Of a stretch of DNA of 64,000 nucleotides, positions 11,380 to 24,604 are shown piece by piece. This stretch comes from Calliopsis andreniformis (lineage: Eukaryota; Arthropoda; Insecta; Hymenoptera; Andrenidae). The DNA is taken from assembly GCF_051401765.1 (NCBI RefSeq), contig NW_027480467.1, positions 2,728,001-2,792,000 on the forward strand, written 5' to 3'. Made by a program: the position numbers and the translations under genes. Numbering within the stretch: the first letter of the stretch is position 1; each line of letters starts with the position of its first letter. The notes under the pieces were generated by a model. It saw only the letters and a program-made list of their open reading frames with translations, was not told the DNA's origin and ran no database searches.

Positions 11380-13717
11380 CAATCTTCAGTCCTCAATCCT
11401 CAGTCCTCAATCCTCAATCCTCATTCTTCAATCCTCAATACCCAGTCCTCAATCTTCAATCCTAAATCCTCAATCCTCAATTCTCAATCCTCAATCCTCA
11501 GTCTTCAGTCCTCAAACCGCAATCCTCAACCCTCAGCCCTCATAGTCAATCCTCAATCCTCAATTCTCAATACTCAATCTTCAATCCTCAATACTGAATC
11601 TTCAATCCTCAATCCTCAATCCTCAATTCTCAATCCTCAATACTCAGTCCTCATAGTCAATCCTCAATCCTCAATCCTCAATCCTCAATCTTCAATCCTC
11701 AATACTGAATCTTCAATCCTCAATCCTCAATCCTCAATCCTCAATGTTCAATCCGCAATACCCAATCCTCAATCCTCAGTCCTTAAACCTCAATCCTGAA
11801 TCCTCAATCCTGAATCCTCAATCTTCAGACCTAAGTCCTCAACAATCAGTTGTCAATTCTCAATCCTCAATAGAATATCATCAATTCACAGTTTTCAATA
11901 CTCAATACTCAATCTGCAATCTTTAAATCACTATCCACAATCATCAATTCTCATCACTCAACCCTCAACACTCAGTCCCCAATCCTCTATCTTCAATCCT
12001 CAATTCTCAATACTCAATCCTCTATGCTCAATCCTCAATCTTCAATCCTCAATACTCAATCATCAATCCTGAATCCTCAATCCTCAATCCTCAATCCTCA
12101 ACCCTCAATCGTCAGTCTTCAAACCTCAATACTCAATCTTCAATCCTCAATCCTCAATCCTCAATCCTCAAGCCTCATCCTTCAATCCTCAATACCCAAT
12201 CCTCAATCTTCAATACTCAATCCTCAATCCTCAATTCTTAATACTCAATCCTCAGTCCTCAGTCCTCAAACCTCAATCCTCAACGCTCAGCTCTCATCCT
12301 CAATCCTCAATCCTCACTCCTCAATCCTCAATCCTCAATATTCAATCCTCAATAATCAATCTTCAATCCTCAATCCTCAGTCCTCAAACCTCAATTCTGA
12401 ATCCTCAATCCTGAATCCTCAATCTTCAGCCCTCAGTCCTCAACAATCAATTGTCAATCCTCAATCCTCAATATTCAATCCTCAACACTCAACCTTCAAT
12501 CCTCAATCCGCAATCATCAATCCTCAATTCTCAATCGTCAGTCATCAATCCTCAATCTTCAATACTCAATCGTCAATCCTCTGTCCTCAATCCTCAACCC
12601 TCAATCCTCGTTCCTCAAACCTCAATCCTCAACCCTCACTCCCCATCCGCAATTATCAATTCTCAATCCTGAATCCTCAACCCTCAATCTTCAATCCTCA
12701 ATAATCTATCTCCAATCCTAGATCCCCAATCCCCAATCCTCAATCCGTAATCCTCAATCTTCAATCCTCAATCCCTGTCCTCAATCTTCAATCCTCAATG
12801 CTCAGTCCTCAATCCTCAATCTTCAATCCTCAATCTTCAATTCTCAATCCTCAGTCTTCAATCCTCAATCCTCAGACCTCAATCCTCAATCCTCATTCTT
12901 CAATCCTCAATACCCAGTCCTCAATCTTCAATCCTACATCCTCAATCCTCAATTCTCAATCCTCAATCCTCAGTCCTCAGTCCTCAAACCGCAATCCTCA
13001 ACCCTCAGCCCTCATAGTCAATCCTCAATCCTCAATTCTCAATACTCAATCTTCAATCCTCAATACTGAATCTTCAATCCACAATCCTCAAACCTCAATT
13101 CTCAATCCTCAATACTCAGTCCTCAATCGTCAATCCTCAATCCTCAATCGTCATTCTTCAATCATCAATCCTCAATCCTCAATCTTCAATCCTCAATACT
13201 CATTCTTCAATCCTCAACCCTCAATCCTCAATCCTTAATCCTCATTCCTCAATCCTCAATACCCAATCCTCAATCTTGAATCCTCAATCCTCAATCCTCA
13301 ATTCTCGATCCTCAATCCTCAATCCTCAGAAATCAAACATCAATACTCATCCATCAGCCCTCGTCCTCAATCCACAGCCCTCAATCCTCAATCCTCAATC
13401 TTCAATCATCAATATTCAATCTTCAGTCCTCAATCAGCAGTCCTCACTCCTCAATCCTCAATCCTCAATGTTCAATCCGCAATACCCAATCCTCAATCCT
13501 CAGTCCTCAAACCTCAATCCTGAATCCTCAATCCTGAATACTCAATCTTCAATCCTCAATCCTCAATCCTCAATCCTCAATCTTCAATCCTCAATCCTCA
13601 ATCCTCAATTCTCAATCGTCAATACTCAATCCTCAATCTTCAATCCTCAATCCTCAATCCTCAATCTTCAATCCTCAACCCTCAATCCTCAATCATCATC
13701 ATTCAATCCTCAATCCT
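11380..13717 (+). repeat. 2,338-bp unit, full copy
   Basis: The unit includes a class A block (11839-11977) and a truncated block remnant at 12440. It recurs at offset 2,338 for its left third (11744/14082, 12024/14362). Its period is an exact multiple of 7 (334 heptads), unlike most of the other large periods here. Confidence 0.82.
12440..12475 (+). repeat. Truncated marker block remnant
   Basis: The leader and the first four or five heptads of a block (TCAACAATCAATTGTCAATCC) are present and then run straight into ordinary heptads. The rest of the block, from GAATATC to CACTCAGTC, is missing. The copy at 18829 is identical in structure. Confidence 0.75.
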
Positions 13718-15530
13718 CAATCTTCAGTCCTCAATCCTCAGTCCTCAATCCTCAATCCTCATTCTTCAATCCTCAATACCCAGTCCTCAATCTTCAATCC
13801 TAAATCCTCAATCCTCAATTCTCAATCCTCAATCCTCAGTCTTCAGTCCTCAAACCGCAATCCTCAACCCTCAGCCCTCATAGTCAATCCTCAATCCTCA
13901 ATTCTCAATACTCAATCTTCAATCCTCAATACTGAATCTTCAATCCTCAATCCTCAATCCTCAATTCTCAATCCTCAATACTCAGTCCTCATAGTCAATC
14001 CTCAATCCTCAATCCTCAATCCTCAATCTTCAATCCTCAATACTGAATCTTCAATCCTCAATCCTCAATCCTCAATCCTCAATGTTCAATCCGCAATACC
14101 CAATCCTCAATCCTCAGTCCTTAAACCTCAATCCTGAATCCTCAATCCTGAATCCTCAATCTTCAGACCTAAGTCCTCAACAATCAGTTGTCAATTCTCA
14201 ATCCTCAATAGAATATCATCAATTCACAGTTTTCAATACTCAATACTCAATCTGCAATCTTTAAATCACTATCCACAATCATCAATTCTCATCACTCAAC
14301 CCTCAACACTCAGTCCCCAATCCTCTATCTTCAATCCTCAATTCTCAATACTCAATCCTCTATGCTCAATCCTCAATCTTCAATCCTCAATACTCAATCA
14401 TCAATCCTGAATCCTCAATCCTCAATCCTCAATCCTCAACCCTCAATCGTCAGTCTTCAAACCTCAATACTCAATCTTCAATCCTCAATCCTCAACCCTC
14501 AATCTTCAATCCTCAATAATCTATCTCCAATCCTAGATCCCCAATCCCCAATCCTCAATCCGTAATCCTCAATCTTCAATCCTCAATCCCTGTCCTCAAT
14601 CTTCAATCCTCAATGCTCAGTCCTCAATCCTCAATCTTCAATCCTCAATCTTCAATTCTCAATCCTCAGTCTTCAATCCTCAATCCTCAGACCTCAATCC
14701 TCAATCCTCATTCTTCAATCCTCAATACCCAGTCCTCAATCTTCAATCCTACATCCTCAATCCTCAATTCTCAATCCTCAATCCTCAGTCCTCAGTCCTC
14801 AAACCGCAATCCTCAACCCTCAGCCCTCATAGTCAATCCTCAATCCTCAATTCTCAATACTCAATCTTCAATCCTCAATACTGAATCTTCAATCCACAAT
14901 CCTCAAACCTCAATTCTCAATCCTCAATACTCAGTCCTCAATCGTCAATCCTCAATCCTCAATCGTCATTCTTCAATCATCAATCCTCAATCCTCAATCT
15001 TCAATCCTCAATACTCATTCTTCAATCCTCAACCCTCAATCCTCAATCCTTAATCCTCATTCCTCAATCCTCAATACCCAATCCTCAATCTTGAATCCTC
15101 AATCCTCAATCCTCAATTCTCGATCCTCAATCCTCAATCCTCAGAAATCAAACATCAATACTCATCCATCAGCCCTCGTCCTCAATCCACAGCCCTCAAT
15201 CCTCAATCCTCAATCTTCAATCATCAATATTCAATCTTCAGTCCTCAATCAGCAGTCCTCACTCCTCAATCCTCAATCCTCAATGTTCAATCCGCAATAC
15301 CCAATCCTCAATCCTCAGTCCTCAAACCTCAATCCTGAATCCTCAATCCTGAATACTCAATCTTCAATCCTCAATCCTCAATCCTCAATCCTCAATCTTC
15401 AATCCTCAATCCTCAATCCTCAATTCTCAATCGTCAATACTCAATCCTCAATCTTCAATCCTCAATCCTCAATCCTCAATCTTCAATCCTCAACCCTCAA
15501 TCCTCAATCATCATCATTCAATCCTCAATA
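13718..15530 (+). repeat. 2,338-bp unit, copy with 523-bp internal deletion
   Basis: The left part matches 11.38-12.15 kb at offset 2,338. Near 14490 it jumps to sequence matching 12.67 kb, after which the offset is 1,815 bp (12798/14613, 13276/15091). The missing 523 bp include the truncated block remnant at 12440 and the interval around it. Confidence 0.82.
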
Positions 15531-16425
15531 CTCAATCTTCAATCCTCAATCCGCAATCATCAATCCTCAATCCTCAATCCTCAATCCTCAGTGATCAATC
15601 CTCAATCTTCAATACTCAATCGTCAATCCACAGTCCTCAATCCTCAACCCTCAATCCTCGTTCCTCAAACCTCGGTCCTCAACCCTCAGTCCCCATCCTC
15701 AATTCTCAATTCTCAACCCTCAATCATCAACCCTCAATCTTCAATCCTCAATCCCCATCCTCAATCTTCAATCCTCAATGCTCAATCCTCAATCCTCAAT
15801 CCTCAGTCCTCAATCATCAATCCTCAATCCTCAGTCCTCAATCTTCAATCATCAATACTCAATCTTCAATCCTCAATCCTCAATCCTCAATCCTCAATCC
15901 TCAGTCCTCAGTCCTCAAACCTCAATCCTCAACCCTCAGCCCTCACAGTAAATCGTCAATCCTCAATCCTCAATCCTCAATCTTCAATCCTCAATACTGA
16001 ATCTTCAATCCTCAATCCTCAAACCTCAATTATTAATCCTCAATACTCAATCTTCAATCGTCAATCCTCAATCCCCAATCCTTAACCTTCAATCCTCAAT
16101 CCTCAATCCTCAATCCACAATCCTCAATCGTCAGTCATCAATCCTCAATCTTCAATACTCAATCGTCAATCCTCTGTACTCAACCCTCAATCCTCAGTCC
16201 TCGTTCCTCAAACCTCAATCCTCAACCGTCATTCCCCATCCTCAATTCTCAATTCTCAATTCTGAATCCTCAACCCTCAATCTTCAATCCTCAATAATCA
16301 ATCTCCAATCCTAGATCCCCAATCCCCAATCCTCAATCCTTAATCCTCAATCGTCAATCCTCAATCCTCAATACTCAATCCCCAGTCCTCAGTCCTCAAT
16401 CTTCAATACCCAATCCGCCAATCCT

Positions 16426-16605
16426 CAATATTCAGCACACAACCCTCAACCATCAATCCTCAATACTCAACCATCAATCCTCAATTCTCAATACTCAGTG
16501 GAATATACTGAGTTCTCAGTTTTCAATACTCAATCCTCAATCTTCAATCTTCGAATCTCCATCCACAAACATCAATTCTCATCTCTAAACCCTCAACACA
16601 CAGTC
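16426..16605 (+). repeat. Marker block class D (representative)
   Basis: This longer block is about 160-180 bp. It has CAATATTCAGCACACAACCC (or CAATGTTCAACACACAACCC), then GAATATACTGA(A/G)TTCTCAG, ATCTCCATCCACAAACATC and a CACACAGTCC or CAACGCTCAGTCC end. A one-base register insertion (GCCAATCC or TCCAGTCC) always precedes it. Other starts are 1141, 8179, 21000, 25204, 33508, 40253, 48557, 58643 and 60769. Confidence 0.87.
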
Positions 16606-17373
16606 CTCAATCTTCAATCCTCAATCCTCAATCCTCAATCTTCAATCCTCAATACTCAATCTTCAATCCTCAATCCTCAATTCTCAATCTTCAATCCTCA
16701 ACCCTCAATCCTCAATCATCAATATTCAATCCTCAATACTCAATCTTCAATCCTCAATCCGCAATCATCAATCCTCAATCCTCAATGCTCAATCCTCAAT
16801 CCTCAATCCTCAGTCCTCAATCCTCAATCCGCAATCCTCAGTCCTCAATCTTCAATCATCAACACTCAATCATCAATCTTCAATCCTCAATACTCAATCT
16901 TCAATCCTCAAAGCTCAATCCTCAACATTCAATCCTCAATACTCAATCTTCAATCGTCAATCCTCAGTCCTCATCCTCAATCCTCAATCCTCAATCCTCA
17001 GTCTTCAATCCTCAATACTCAATATTCAATCCTCAATCCTCAATCCTCAGACCTCAAACCTCAATTCTGAAACCTCAATCCTGAATCCTCAATCTTCAGC
17101 CCTCAGTCCTCAACAATCAGGTGACAATCCACAATCCTCAATTGAATATCCTCAATTCGCAGTTTTCAATACTCAATCCCCATTCTTCAATCTTCAAATC
17201 TCAATCCACAAACATCAATACCCATCACTCAACCCTCAACACTCAGTCCTCAATATTCAATCCACAATCCTCAATCCTCAATCTTCAATCCTCAATCCTC
17301 AGTCCTCAATCGTCATTACTCAATCCTCAATCGTCAATCCTCAATCCTCAATCCTCAAACCTCGATCCTCAAT

Positions 17374-20300
17374 CCTCAATGTTCAATCCTCAATCCTCAA
17401 TCCTCAATCTTCAATCCTCAACCCTCAATCCTCAATCCTCAATCCTCAAACCTCAATCCTCAGTCCTCAAACCACAATCCTGAATCCTCAATCCTGAAAC
17501 CTCAATCTTCAGCCCTCAGTCCTCAACAATCAGTTGTCAATCCTCAATGCTCAATAGAATATCCTCAGTTCAGAGTTTTCCATACGCAATACTCAATCTG
17601 CAATCTTCAAATCTCTATCCACAAACATCAATCCTCATCACTCAACCCTCAACACTCAGTCCCCAATCCTCAATCATCAATCCTCAATCCTCAATCCTCA
17701 ATCCCCAATCCTCAATCTTCAATCCTTAATACTCAATCTTCAATGCTCAATCTTCAATCCTCAATCCTCAATCTTCAGTCCTCAATCCTCAGTCCTCAAT
17801 CCTCAATCCTCATTCTTCAATCCTCAATACCCAGTCCTCAATCTTCAATCCTAAATCCTCAATCCTCAATTCTCAATCCTCAATCCTCAGTCTTCAGTCC
17901 TCAAACCGCAATCCTCAACCCTCAGCCCTCATAGTCAATCCTCAATCCTCAATTCTCAATACTCAATCTTCAATCCTCAATACTGAATCTTCAATCCTCA
18001 ATCCTCAATCCTCAATTCTCAATCCTCAATACTCAGTCCTCATAGTCAATCCTCAATCCTCAATCCTCAATCCTCAATCTTCAATCCTCAATACTGAATC
18101 TTCAATCCTCAATCCTCAATCCTCAATCCTCAATGTTCAATCCGCAATACCCAATCCTCAATCCTCAGTCCTTAAACCTCAATCCTGAATCCTCAATCCT
18201 GAATCCTCAATCTTCAGACCTAAGTCCTCAACAATCAGTTGTCAATTCTCAATCCTCAATAGAATATCATCAATTCACAGTTTTCAATACTCAATACTCA
18301 ATCTGCAATCTTTAAATCACTATCCACAATCATCAATTCTCATCACTCAACCCTCAACACTCAGTCCCCAATCCTCTATCTTCAATCCTCAATTCTCAAT
18401 ACTCAATCCTCTATGCTCAATCCTCAATCTTCAATCCTCAATACTCAATCATCAATCCTGAATCCTCAATCCTCAATCCTCAATCCTCAACCCTCAATCG
18501 TCAGTCTTCAAACCTCAATACTCAATCTTCAATCCTCAATCCTCAATCCTCAATCCTCAAGCCTCATCCTTCAATCCTCAATACCCAATCCTCAATCTTC
18601 AATACTCAATCCTCAATCCTCAATTCTTAATACTCAACCCTCAGTCCTCAGTCCTCAAACCTCAATCCTCAACGCTCAGCTCTCATCCTCAATCCTCAAT
18701 CCTCACTCCTCAATCCTCAATCCTCAATATTCAATCCTCAATAATCAATCTTCAATCCTCAATCCTCAGTCCTCAAACCTCAATTCTGAATCCTCAATCC
18801 TGAATCCTCAATCTTCAGCCCTCAGTCCTCAACAATCAATTGTCAATCCTCAATCCTCAATATTCAATCCTCAATACTCAACCTTCAATCCTCAATCCGC
18901 AATCATCAATCCTCAATTCTCAATCGTCAGTCATCAATCCTCAATCTTCAATACTCAATCGTCAATCCTCTGTCCTCAATCCTCAACCCTCAATCCTCGT
19001 TCCTCAAACCTCAATCCTCAACCCTCACTCCCCATCCGCAATTATCAATTCTCAATCCTGAATCCTCAACCCTCAATCTTCAATCCTCAATAATCTATCT
19101 CCAATCCTAGATCCCCAATCCCCAATCCTCAATCCGTAATCCTCAATCTTCAATCCTCAATCCCTGTCCTCAATCTTCAATCCTCAATGCTCAGTCCTCA
19201 ATCCTCAATCTTCAATCCTCAATCTTCAATTCTCAATCCTCAGTCTTCAATCCTCAATCCTCAGACCTCAATCCTCAATCCTCATTCTTCAATCCTCAAT
19301 ACCCAGTCCTCAATCTTCAATCCTACATCCTCAATCCTCAATTCTCAATCCTCAATCCTCAGTCCTCAGTCCTCAAACCGCAATCCTCAACCCTCAGCCC
19401 TCATAGTCAATCCTCAATCCTCAATTCTCAATACTCAATCTTCAATCCTCAATACTGAATCTTCAATCCACAATCCTCAAACCTCAATTCTCAATCCTCA
19501 ATACTCAGTCCTCAATCGTCAATCCTCAATCCTCAATCGTCATTCTTCAATCATCAATCCTCAATCCTCAATCTTCAATCCTCAATACTCATTCTTCAAT
19601 CCTCAACCCTCAATCCTCAATCCTTAATCCTCATTCCTCAATCCTCAATACCCAATCCTCAATCTTGAATCCTCAATCCTCAATCCTCAATTCTCGATCC
19701 TCAATCCTCAATCCTCAGAAATCAAACATCAATACTCATCCATCAGCCCTCGTCCTCAATCCACAGCCCTCAATCCTCAATCCTCAATCTTCAATCATCA
19801 ATATTCAATCTTCAGTCCTCAATCAGCAGTCCTCACTCCTCAATCCTCAATCCTCAATGTTCAATCCGCAATACCCAATCCTCAATCCTCAGTCCTCAAA
19901 CCTCAATCCTGAATCCTCAATCCTGAATACTCAATCTTCAATCCTCAATCCTCAATCCTCAATCCTCAATCTTCAATCCTCAATCCTCAATCCTCAATTC
20001 TCAATCGTCAATACTCAATCCTCAATCTTCAATCCTCAATCCTCAATCCTCAATCTTCAATCCTCAACCCTCAATCCTCAATCATCATCATTCAATCCTC
20101 AATACTCAATCTTCAATCCTCAATCCGCAATCATCAATCCTCAATCCTCAATCCTCAATCCTCAGTGATCAATCCTCAATCTTCAATACTCAATCGTCAA
20201 TCCACAGTCCTCAATCCTCAACCCTCAATCCTCGTTCCTCAAACCTCGGTCCTCAACCCTCAGTCCCCATCCTCAATTCTCAATTCTCAACCCTCAATCA

Positions 20301-21950
20301 TCAACCCTCAATCTTCAATCCTCAATCCCCATCCTCAATCTTCAATCCTCAATGCTCAATCCTCAATCCTCAATCCTCAGTCCTCAATCATCAATCCTCA
20401 ATCCTCAGTCCTCAATCTTCAATCATCAATACTCAATCTTCAATCCTCAATCCTCAATCCTCAATCCTCAATCCTCAGTCCTCAGTCCTCAAACCTCAAT
20501 CCTCAACCCTCAGACCTCACAGTAAATCGTCAATCCTCAATCCTCAATCCTCAATCTTCAATCCTCAATACTGAATCTTCAATCCTCAATCCTCAAACCT
20601 CAATTATTAATCCTCAATACTCAATCTTCAATCGTCAATCCTCAATCCCCAATCCTTAACCTTCAATCCTCAATCCTCAATCCTCAATCCACAATCCTCA
20701 ATCGTCAGTCATCAATCCTCAATCTTCAATACTCAATCGTCAATCCTCTGTACTCAACCCTCAATCCTCAGTCCTCGTTCCTCAAACCTCAATCCTCAAC
20801 CGTCATTCCCCATCCTCAATTCTCAATTCTCAATTCTGAATCCTCAACCCTCAATCTTCAATCCTCAATAATCAATCTCCAATCCTAGATCCCCAATCCC
20901 CAATCCTCAATCCTTAATCCTCAATCGTCAATCCTCAATCCTCAATACTCAATCCCCAGTCCTCAGTCCTCAATCTTCAATACCCAATCCGCCAATCCTC
21001 AATATTCAGCACACAACCCTCAACCATCAATCCTCAATACTCAACCATCAATCCTCAATTCTCAATACTCAGTGGAATATACTGAGTTCTCAGTTTTCAA
21101 TACTCAATCCTCAATCTTCAATCTTCGAATCTCCATCCACAAACATCAATTCTCATCTCTAAACCCTCAACACACAGTCCTCAATCTTCAATCCTCAATC
21201 CTCAATCCTCAATCTTCAATCCTCAATACTCAATCTTCAATCCTCAATCCTCAATTCTCAATCTTCAATCCTCAACCCTCAATCCTCAATCATCAATATT
21301 CAATCCTCAATACTCAATCTTCAATCCTCAATCCGCAATCATCAATCCTCAATCCTCAATGCTCAATCCTCAATCCTCAATCCTCAGTCCTCAATCCTCA
21401 ATCCGCAATCCTCAGTCCTCAATCTTCAATCATCAACACTCAATCATCAATCTTCAATCCTCAATACTCAATCTTCAATCCTCAAAGCTCAATCCTCAAC
21501 ATTCAATCCTCAATACTCAATCTTCAATCGTCAATCCTCAGTCCTCATCCTCAATCCTCAATCCTCAATCCTCAGTCTTCAATCCTCAATACTCAATATT
21601 CAATCCTCAATCCTCAATCCTCAGACCTCAAACCTCAATTCTGAAACCTCAATCCTGAATCCTCAATCTTCAGCCCTCAGTCCTCAACAATCAGGTGACA
21701 ATCCACAATCCTCAATTGAATATCCTCAATTCGCAGTTTTCAATACTCAATCCCCATTCTTCAATCTTCAAATCTCAATCCACAAACATCAATACCCATC
21801 ACTCAACCCTCAACACTCAGTCCTCAATATTCAATCCACAATCCTCAATCCTCAATCTTCAATCCTCAATCCTCAGTCCTCAATCGTCATTACTCAATCC
21901 TCAATCGTCAATCCTCAATCCTCAATCCTCAAACCTCGATCCTCAATCCT
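17374..21950 (+). repeat. 4.57-kb duplicate of the preceding segment
   Basis: This copy aligns with 10.99-13.7 kb at offset 6,389 and with 15.1-17.37 kb at offset 4,574 (15591/20165, 16498/21072, 17121/21695, 17547/22121). It carries blocks B 17523, A 18228, a truncated block at 18829, D 21000 and C 21684. Examples of divergence are C12283/T-type changes around the CAACGCTCAG landmark region and CAGCCCTCACAG near 15937 against CAGACCTCACAG near 20511. Confidence 0.8.
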
Positions 21951-22099
21951 CAATGTTCAATCCTCAATCCTCAATCCTCAATCTTCAATCCTCAACCCTC
22001 AATCCTCAATCCTCAATCCTCAAACCTCAATCCTCAGTCCTCAAACCACAATCCTGAATCCTCAATCCTGAAACCTCAATCTTCAGCCCGCAGTCCTCA

Positions 22100-23690
22100 A
22101 CAATCAGTTGTCAATCCTCAATGCTCAATAGAATATCCTCAGTTCAGAGTTTTCCATACGCAATACTCAATCTGCAATCTTCAAATCCCTATCCACAAAC
22201 ATCATTTCTCATCACTCAACCCTCAACACTCAGTCCCCAATCCTCAATCATCAATCCTCAATCCTCAATCCTCAATCCCCAATCCTCAATCTTCAATCCT
22301 TAATACTCAATCTTCAATGCTCAATCTTCAATCCTCAATCCTCAATCTTCAATCCTCAATCCTCAGGCCTCAATCCTCAATCCCCAATCCTTAATTTTCA
22401 ATCCTCAATCCTCAATCCTCAATCCACAATCCTCAATATTCAATCCTCAATACTCAATCTTCAATCCTCAATCCGCAATCCTCAATCCTCAATCCTCAAT
22501 CCTCAATCCTCAATCCTCAATCTTGAATCCTCAATACTCAATCTTCAATCCCCAATCCTCAATCTTCAATCCTCAATCCTCAATACTCAATCCTCAATCC
22601 TCAATCCTCAATCTTCAATCCTCAACACTCAACCATCAATCTTCAATCCTCAATACTCAATCTTCAATCCTCAAAGCTCAATCCTCAACATTCAATCCTC
22701 AATACTCAATCTTCAATCGTCAATCCTCAGTCCTCATCCTCAATCCTCAATCCTCAATCCTCAATCTTCAATCCTCAATACTCAATATTCAATCCTCAAT
22801 CCTCAATCCTCAGACCTCAAACCTCAATTCTGAAACCTCAATCCTGAATCCTCAATCTTCAGCCCTCAGTCCTCAACAATCAGGTGACAATCCTCAATCC
22901 TCAATAGAATATCCTCAATTCGCAGTTTTCGATACACAATACTCAATCTGCAATCTTCAAATCTCTATCCACAAAGATCAATTCTCATCACTCAACCCTC
23001 AGCACTCAGTCCTCAATGTTCAATCCTCAATCCTCAATCCTCAATCTTCAATCCTCAATACTCAATCTTCAATCCTCAATACTCAATCTTCATTCCTCAA
23101 TCCTCAATCCTCAATCCTCAATCCTCAATCCTCAATCCTCAATCCTCAATCCTCAATCCTCAATCTTCAATCCTCAATACTCAATATTCAATCCTCAATC
23201 CTCAACCCTCAACCCTCAATCCTCATTCTTCAATCCTCAATACCCAATCCACAATCTTCAATCCTCAATCCTCAATCCTCAATCCTCAATCCCCAACCCT
23301 CAATCTTCAATCCTCAGTACTCAATCTTCATTCCTCAATCCTCAATCCTCAATCCTCAATCCTCAATCCTCAATCCTCAATCCTCAGTCCTCAATCCTCA
23401 ACCCTCAACCCTCAAACCTCAATCCTCAACCGTCAGTCCACGTCCTCAATCCTCAAACCTCAATCCTCAATCCTCAGTCTTCAATCCTCAATACTCAATA
23501 TTCAATCCTCGATCCTCAATCCTCAATCCTCAATCCTCAAACCTCAATGTTCAATCCTCAATACCCAATCGTCAATCTTCAATCCTCAATCCTCAATCCT
23601 GAATACTCAATATTCAATCCTCAATCCTCAGTCCTCAAACCTCAATCCTGAATCCTCAATCCTGAATCCTCAATCTTCAGACCTCAGTCC
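22100..23690 (+). repeat. 1.59-kb tandem unit, copy 1
   Basis: The offset to the next copy is 1,594 bp at the class B block (22121/23715) and 1,587 bp from 22523/24110 onward, so one heptad differs. It contains a class B block (22097-22235) and a chimeric block (22873-23011). Confidence 0.85.
22873..23011 (+). repeat. Chimeric marker block, class C 5' half with A/B-like 3' half
   Basis: The 5' half has the class C signatures CAGGTGACAATCC and AATTCGCAG. The 3' half has CAATCTGCAATCTTCAAATC and ATCAATTCTCATCAC, which are A/B signatures, plus private variants CACAAAGATC and CAGCACTCAG. The same chimera recurs at 24460-24598 within the 1.59-kb tandem pair, so the exchange predates that duplication. 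Confidence 0.82.
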
Positions 23691-24604
23691 TCAACAATCA
23701 GTTGTCAATCCTCAATGCTCAATAGAATATCCTCAGTTCAGAGTTTTCCATACGCAATACTCAATCTGCAATCTTCAAATCTCTATCCACAAACATCATT
23801 TCTCATCACTCAACCCTCAACACTCAGTCCCCAATCCTCAATCATCAATCCTCAATCCTCAATCCTCAATCCCCAATCCTCAATCTTCAATCCTTAATAC
23901 TCAATCTTCAATGCTCAACCTTCAATCCTCAATCCTCAATCTTCAATCCTCAATCCTCAGTCCTCAAGCCTCAATCCCCAATACTTAATTTTCAATCCTC
24001 AATCCTCAATCCTCAATCCACAATCCTCAATATTCAATCCTCAATACTCAATCTTCAATCCTCAATCCGCAATCCTCAATCCTCAATCCTCAATCCTCAA
24101 TCCTCAATCTTGAATCCTCAATACTCAATCTTCAATCCCCAATCCTCAATCTTCCATCCTCAATCCTCAATCCTCAATCCTCAATCCTCAATCCTCAATC
24201 TTCAATCCTCAACACTCAACCATCAATCTTCAATCCTCAATACTCAATCTTCAATCCTCAAAGCTCAACCCTCAACATTCAATCCTCAATACTCAATCTT
24301 CAATCGTCAATCCTCAGTCCTCATCCTCAATCCTCAATCCTCAATCCTCAATCTTCAATCCTCAATACTCAATATTCAATCCTCAATCCTCAATCCTCAG
24401 ACCTCAAACCTCAATTCTGAAACCTCAATCCTGAATCCTCAATCTTCAGCCCTCAGTCCTCAACAATCAGGTGACAATCCTCAATCCTCAATAGAATATC
24501 CTCAATTCGCAGTTTTCGATACACAATACTCAATCTGCAATCTTCAAATCTCTATCCACAAAGATCAATTCTCATCACTCAACCCTCAGCACTCAGTCCT
24601 CAAT
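23691..24604 (+). repeat. 1.59-kb tandem unit, copy 2 (left part, joins 15-kb unit)
   Basis: This copy holds class B at 23691-23829 and the chimeric block at 24460-24598. Similarity to copy 1 continues past 24604 into the left end of the 15-kb unit (23016/24603), though copy 1 has extra heptads near 23045-23095. Confidence 0.8.

Larger units (their letters stand above)
10985..17373 (+). repeat. 6,389-bp duplication, copy 1
   Basis: Sequence from the CAATGTTC landmark near 10989 recurs at an offset of 6,389 bp (10991/17380, 11354/17743, 12024/18413, 13276/19665). Inside it a 2,338-bp unit (about 11.38-13.71 kb) is followed by a shortened second copy (about 13.72-15.5 kb). The downstream duplicate has only one such unit. 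From about 15.09 kb on, the offset between the two large copies is therefore 4,574 bp, which equals 6,389 minus 1,815. Confidence 0.85.

Noticed and set aside
16498..17070. Open frame starting at a GTG inside a class D marker block
   Set aside because: It recurs in every class D copy only because the block is duplicated. The peptide is the same heptapeptide repeat and the shifted frame (16785-17084) is open too.
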